DNA of 64,000 nucleotides from assembly GCF_900451195.1 (NCBI RefSeq), contig NZ_UGHR01000001.1:1302001-1366000 (forward strand), given 5' to 3'. Of this stretch, positions 63,424 to 64,000 are shown in pieces. A model generated the notes under the pieces. It searched no databases. It had not been told where the DNA came from and saw nothing but the letters and a program-made list of their open reading frames with translations. Source of the stretch: Iodobacter fluviatilis. GTDB lineage: Bacteria; Pseudomonadota; Gammaproteobacteria; Burkholderiales; Chitinibacteraceae. Every line of letters starts with the position of its first letter. The stretch's first letter is position 1. The translations under genes were made by a program, and so were the position numbers.

Positions 63424-64000
63424 TTGTTCTTTATCAGTAAAGTTATCTTTTTTGTTTTGATGTTTTGGGGTAGTTCGCTAGTACATGCGGGGATTTATGC
63501 TTATGTGGATGAGAATGGGCAATTGAATCTTAACGCTGAGGCGGTAGATTCAAGGTTTAAACGCTTCAATCCTCACAAGACTTACCGCTCAAGTATTATG
63601 GAATCAAAACCCTCTGTTAAAGTAATTAAGCTTTCTGAACAGAAACGTCAGCTATTTCCCATTATTGATGCAATTGCACAAGAAGAGGGGGTGGATCCGC
63701 GTTTATTGCATGCGGTTATTCGGGTTGAATCGCAGTATGATCCAGGGGCTCGCTCACCTAAAGGGGCGCTCGGCTTAATGCAGTTAATTCCTGCCACTGC
63801 CAGTCGTTTTGGCGCGAGTGATGCATTCGACCCGAGGGAGAATGTGCGTGCAGGAGCGCGCTACCTTAAATGGCTAAATAATGCCTTTCTAGCTGATTTA
63901 TCATTAGTCTTGGCTGCTTATAATGCCGGTGAAGGAGCTGTTCGTAAATACGGTAACGTGATTCCTCCTTATCCGGAGACCCAGGCTTATGTACGCAAAG
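63424..64000 (+). CDS. Lytic transglycosylase (SLT/GH23) with DUF4124, runs off window
   Basis: A secreted murein hydrolase that opens the cell wall for trans-envelope machines. The signal peptide is residues 1-22 (FFVLMFWGSSLVHA). A DUF4124-like segment (GIYAYVDENGQLN) is followed by the SLT domain, with catalytic Glu102 (RVESQYDPGA), GLMQLIPATA and AAYNAGEGAV. The start is TTG 63424 behind AGGAG at 63411. The gene is incomplete, its end lying beyond 64000. Position right after the T3SS genes suggests an IagB/VirB1-like role, though DUF4124-SLT proteins are also general cell-wall enzymes. Confidence 0.9.
   Translation, partial: MFFISKVIFFVLMFWGSSLVHAGIYAYVDENGQLNLNAEAVDSRFKRFNPHKTYRSSIMESKPSVKVIKLSEQKRQLFPIIDAIAQEEGVDPRLLHAVIRVESQYDPGARSPKGALGLMQLIPATASRFGASDAFDPRENVRAGARYLKWLNNAFLADLSLVLAAYNAGEGAVRKYGNVIPPYPETQAYVRK

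Noticed and set aside
1..64000. tRNA-linked integrase island or prophage
   Set aside because: No tRNA gene, integrase, attachment repeat or phage structural gene was recognised in the window.

Overview
The window looks like part of a pathogenicity-type island from a Gram-negative, Neisseriales-like betaproteobacterium (Iodobacter or Chromobacterium relatives would fit). The placement is an inference from protein style, moderate base composition and the SPI-1-type (Salmonella/Shigella/Burkholderia Bsa class) type III secretion system (T3SS). Nothing in the window, such as an rRNA gene, fixes the species. The chromosome here is AT-leaning, and the IS66 and IS21 elements are visibly more GC-rich than the effector genes they lie among.

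Layout, left to right. 1-1108: no recognisable gene. 1109-4081: a hybrid sensor kinase. 4113-8720: a pile of insertion sequences (IS3 fragments, IS21, IS66). 9015-14331: T3SS export apparatus sctP-Q-R-S-T-U. 15008-19694: translocator operon sicA-sipB-sipC-sipD. 19702-20742: an IS1595-family element. 21002-22939: an unknown protein in the place where SPI-1 carries sipA. 22997-24189: a full-length IS3-family element (called IS3-A here). 24236-30299: a signalling block with a diguanylate cyclase, a LuxR-type response regulator, an InvF-like AraC regulator and an EAL phosphodiesterase. 30471-50137: an effector and cargo region with a frameshifted unknown gene, a RhoGAP-like effector with its chaperone, a lipoprotein, tpx, a methyltransferase, an EamA transporter, an 879-aa unknown protein, a SopD-like protein, and a roughly 2018-aa multidomain toxin-like protein split by a frameshift. 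50148-57478: a nested transposon cluster containing a group II intron fragment. 57709-63400: T3SS basal body and needle genes sctD-F-F-I-J-K-L-orgC. From 63424 a lytic transglycosylase runs off the window end.

How it works together. The two T3SS blocks supply the inner-membrane ring, export gate, rod, needle, sorting platform parts, tip and translocon. The outer-membrane secretin (sctC), ATPase (sctN), major export gate (sctV) and gatekeeper (sctW) are absent and would have to lie elsewhere. The regulators between the blocks probably control the system. The effector region carries predicted manipulators of host GTPases (RhoGAP-like, SopD-like) and a predicted SseI/PMT-type deamidase plus caspase-like protein. 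IS3-A remnants separate effector modules, suggesting stepwise acquisition. Several effector or cargo genes are broken by single-base differences, mostly in G or A homopolymers. These are either phase-variable/decaying genes or sequencing errors, and this must be settled before the genes are called dead.
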